Shown piece by piece: positions 61,734-64,000 of a stretch of DNA of 64,000 bases; position 1 is the first letter of the stretch; each line of letters begins with the position of its first letter. Origin of the DNA: Paenibacillus aestuarii. GTDB lineage: Bacteria > Bacillota > Bacilli > Paenibacillales > NBRC-103111. The notes below the pieces were generated by a model. That model was not told the DNA's origin. It ran no database searches and was given only the letters and a program-made list of their open reading frames with translations. Both the position numbers and the translations under genes were made by a program. The stretch lies in assembly GCF_027789125.1 (NCBI RefSeq), contig NZ_JAQFVF010000033.1, positions 1 to 64,000 on the forward strand, given 5' to 3'.

Positions 61734-62981
61734 ATGAAGCGATTGTATATTTTGCTAGTTGTCATATTTGGCGTGTATGCCGTGCTGATGAGTGTGTATT
61801 TACTGCATGGCAATCTATTCGCAATCCCCAAAGAATTGATAGGGACGGATGTCGATCCTCACTTATTTATGACCGTGGATGAGATTACGAAAGCTGAAGC
61901 GTTGTCACGTATCCATTCGCTAGCCTTTTTCCTTACCTCTCCTCTGCAAATAGGATTGATTCTCCTTCTACTTGGTGTCAGTGTTAAGTTTCGCTTGCTT
62001 GCGGAGCGGTTGTTGAAGCGGCCGTTTTGGCAAATGATCGTTTTTGTGCTGTTGTTCAGCATGCTGCTCGATATTTTATTTCTCCCCGTGGATTACTATT
62101 TGTTTCGGGTGGACCGGAGCTATGGGATATCGAATGAAACGATCGGCATGTTTTGGAGCGACCAAGCGAAAGACTTCGCTGTCAACAGCATCGGCACGAT
62201 TGTGCTCGTCTGGATGTTCAGATGGCTGTTGAAGCTTAGCCCTGGCCGTTGGTGGCTGTGGTTCTGGCTTGCTTCGATCCCGCTGATTTTGTTCATTACC
62301 TTTATTCAGCCTGTGGTGCTGGATCCGCTGTACAACGACTTTTATCCGCTGCAAAATCAAGAACTGAAGAAGCAAATCTTATCGCTGGCAGCGCAGTCGC
62401 ACATTCCGGCGGACCAGGTGTATGAAGTGAATATGTCCGAACGTACGAATGCCATTAACGCTTACGTGAACGGTATTGGCGGGAACGCACGGATTGTTCT
62501 ATGGGATACGATCCTGCAAAAACTGCAGTCCAAAGAGATTTTGACCGTGATGGCTCACGAGATGGGACACTATGTGGAAGGGCATATTTATTGGGGGATC
62601 CTGTACGGGGTTGTGCTTAGCTTTTTCGGGTTTTGGCTCGCTTTTCACGCCTATCGCACATTTGTTCGGCGCTGGGGTCCGCTTTGGGGCATCCGCGGGG
62701 AAACCGATCTGGCAGCCCTTCCGGCGCTGCTCCTGATCGTGACCGTGATGAATTTTGCATCGGCTCCGGCCCAAAATGCATTCTCGCGCGTCATCGAGCA
62801 TCGAGCTGACGTTTATTCCATGAAGCTGACAGGCGATGGGAACTCGGCGATACACGCCTTCCAGAAGATTGCCAAGGAAAATCTGAGCCCCGTTACCCAG
62901 CCGAAACTCGTGCAATGGTTCCGCGGCTCGCACCCGACGATTCTGGAGCGGATTGAGTACTTCAAGCAATTTAGCCAGTAA
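61734..62981 (+). CDS. M48 family zinc metalloprotease (Ste24-like)
   Basis: 415 aa, ATG with AGGAGG 6 bases upstream. Seven or eight membrane helices surround the zinc motif AHEMGHYVEGH (HExxH about residue 274) with the third ligand Glu in FSRVIEHRADVYSMK. The N-terminal half resembles CAAX-protease Ste24/M48A in layout (helix bundle before HExxH). It probably trims or degrades membrane proteins. Monocistronic, with a strong bidirectional terminator downstream. Confidence 0.93.
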   Translation: MKRLYILLVVIFGVYAVLMSVYLLHGNLFAIPKELIGTDVDPHLFMTVDEITKAEALSRIHSLAFFLTSPLQIGLILLLLGVSVKFRLLAERLLKRPFWQMIVFVLLFSMLLDILFLPVDYYLFRVDRSYGISNETIGMFWSDQAKDFAVNSIGTIVLVWMFRWLLKLSPGRWWLWFWLASIPLILFITFIQPVVLDPLYNDFYPLQNQELKKQILSLAAQSHIPADQVYEVNMSERTNAINAYVNGIGGNARIVLWDTILQKLQSKEILTVMAHEMGHYVEGHIYWGILYGVVLSFFGFWLAFHAYRTFVRRWGPLWGIRGETDLAALPALLLIVTVMNFASAPAQNAFSRVIEHRADVYSMKLTGDGNSAIHAFQKIAKENLSPVTQPKLVQWFRGSHPTILERIEYFKQFSQ

Positions 62982-62987
62982 AATAAA

Positions 62988-63036
62988 AAGAACGCTGCCG
63001 CCAACTCCAATGAGAGGTGGTGCAGCGTTCTTTTAT
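62988..63036. terminator. Bidirectional terminator
   Basis: AAAAGAACGCTGC...GCAGCGTTCTTTT stem between convergent genes. Confidence 0.88.
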
Positions 63037-63040
63037 ATTG

Positions 63041-64000
63041 TTAATCGTTTCTACGCGTCATTTGCTGCCAGACGGAGCCTTCTGCGGCATGACCGCCTTC
63101 GATGCGCTCCAGCGCAATCTTGACCTGCATGCGGACTTCAAATTCGGCGTCGTCGACAGCGTCGCGCAAGGAGTCTACGACGGATTTGTCGCCGACCTCA
63201 TACAGGAAGCGAGCCGCGCGCCAACGCACGAGCTTATTGCGGTCCCGCAGCGCCTTGGCCATGGCCGGCATCGCTGCGGGATCGCCAATGTCGGACAGCG
63301 TGTCACCGGCTGTCCGGCGAACGACAGGTGAATCGTCCTCGAGGGCACGATACAGATAGGGCAGTACCTCGGGCTCCTTGATATCGCCGAGGTAAACCGT
63401 TGCCAGTCGTCGAACCGACGTGTTCTCGTCCTGCAGGGCTAGGACGAGAAGCGGGAGCGTCTCTAGCGACGGCTGGATCTTCTGAAGCGCGGCGTAGCGC
63501 AGCTTCCAGTCGGATTGGCGCAGCTGCTCCGCCACTGCGCCGGAGTCGATCTCGCCTGAAGGGCCGTCTTCGGCCTCAGGCGTACCCGGTGTCTCCTGCA
63601 TCGCAAGGGAGACCAAATGTTCGATGCGGGCGTCATCATAGGAAGCGTCCAGTTCCTGGACGACCTCGCCCGCAATGTCTTTGAGCTCGCCGTAGCGCAC
63701 GCCGAGCTCTTCGAGCTTCCGCTCCTTGATCAGGTTCGGCGATGCCGTACCTGCGCGGACCGCGGCCTGCGTGAAGCGCTCCGGCATGGCGGCGCGAACT
63801 TCCTCGCTGCCGGCGCGCACGCGCACCTGAAGCGGAATGCCGCGGAACGTCTGCAGCAGCACCTGCGCCTCGCCGAACGCCACCTCAGGGGCGGCTTGCT
63901 CGGTCAACAGTTCGCTGCCTGCAGTCGGCTGTGCTTCGCCAAAAATCTCACGGGCTTTGGCCAGAATGAACTGCCAGTCACCCTTAGGGTTGCGGTCCAC
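63041..64000 (-). CDS. CvfC-like HEAT-repeat protein, partial (N-terminus cut off)
   Basis: 319 aa are inside the window; the gene continues past the right edge. The N-terminal part seen here (GDWQFILAKAREIFGE, EVAFGEAQVLLQTFRGIPLQVRV, ERFTQAAVRAGTASPNLIKERKLEELGVRYG) matches the conserved virulence factor C family. The C-terminal 165 residues hold four or five HEAT/PBS-lyase repeats with RRLATVYLGDI, VRRTAGDTLSDIGDP, VRWRAARFLYEVGD and VRMQVKIALERI. CvfC-family proteins of Gram-positives are linked to virulence and regulation, with unknown biochemistry. Usually a NifU-like N-terminal domain precedes; it is outside the window. Confidence 0.85.
   Translation of the reverse strand: MDRNPKGDWQFILAKAREIFGEAQPTAGSELLTEQAAPEVAFGEAQVLLQTFRGIPLQVRVRAGSEEVRAAMPERFTQAAVRAGTASPNLIKERKLEELGVRYGELKDIAGEVVQELDASYDDARIEHLVSLAMQETPGTPEAEDGPSGEIDSGAVAEQLRQSDWKLRYAALQKIQPSLETLPLLVLALQDENTSVRRLATVYLGDIKEPEVLPYLYRALEDDSPVVRRTAGDTLSDIGDPAAMPAMAKALRDRNKLVRWRAARFLYEVGDKSVVDSLRDAVDDAEFEVRMQVKIALERIEGGHAAEGSVWQQMTRRND

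Overview
The window looks like a chromosomal segment of a Paenibacillus-type, spore-forming Firmicute. The evidence is strong AGGAGG-type ribosome binding sites, Gram-positive RNA switches (T-box, TPP, c-di-AMP), BirA and CcpA-type operators, an S-layer-homology protein, YesM/YesN-type two-component pairs beside carbohydrate ABC transporters, and bacterial nitric oxide synthase. I see no phage, insertion sequence or CRISPR array. This is mostly core and metabolic DNA with one carbohydrate-utilisation island.

Layout. 1-230: end of a tRNA cluster (Leu, Pro). 0.3-3.6 kb: two-component system whose kinase is broken by one frameshift. 3.7-5.1 kb: S-layer-homology protein. 5.3-8.5 kb: biotin ECF uptake module, bioY facing two ATPase genes, the second fused to the EcfT membrane subunit, around a shared BirA box. 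8.8-16.6 kb: EcsC-like protein, KimA potassium importer under a c-di-AMP riboswitch, small proteins, a permease, a NUDIX hydrolase, an exported Hcp-like protein, DUF1284 and a degenerate SRAP protein. 16.7-17.8 kb: diguanylate cyclase.

18-34.8 kb: carbohydrate island. In order: ArsR-type regulator, GH2 hydrolase, secreted GH93-like sialidase-fold hydrolase, sugar-binding lipoprotein, two permeases, YesM-type kinase, YesN-type regulator, a second paralogous binding lipoprotein, and on the other strand a 1087-residue secreted beta-helix (pectate-lyase-like) enzyme with its own CcpA-type site. Together they suggest extracellular attack on a plant polysaccharide, possibly arabinan or pectin side chains, with oligosaccharide uptake under two-component control and catabolite repression. 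The transporter has no ATPase of its own and presumably uses a shared MsmX-type one.

35-39.8 kb: cell-wall 3D/LysM protein; pirin, unknown protein, nitric oxide synthase and YbjN-like protein in a row; SBF-family transporter. 39.9-43.7 kb: thiazole/thiamine operon tenI-thiO-thiS-thiG-thiE behind a TPP riboswitch. 44-48.1 kb: ArsR regulator with M29 aminopeptidase; thrS with a threonine T-box. 48.2-51.5 kb: AraC regulator, TIM-barrel isomerase, DedA-like protein and a frameshifted PAP2 phosphatase. 51.6-55.7 kb: MarR-controlled drug-efflux operon with two different membrane-fusion proteins. 56-64 kb: luciferase-like oxidoreductase, IF-3 paralogue, C39-like protease, degenerate GGDEF-EAL protein, possible nuclease-fold protein, M48 protease and the C-terminal part of a CvfC-like HEAT-repeat protein that runs off the right edge.

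The least ordinary items are the EcfA-EcfT fusion under a BirA box, the exported Hcp-like protein, the SRAP and GGDEF-EAL proteins lacking catalytic residues, the IF-3 paralogue lacking a conserved patch, the duplicated sugar-binding proteins around a two-component pair, and two families of intergenic repeats. Both frameshifts are single-base losses in GG or CC doublets, so sequence error must be excluded before either gene is called dead.
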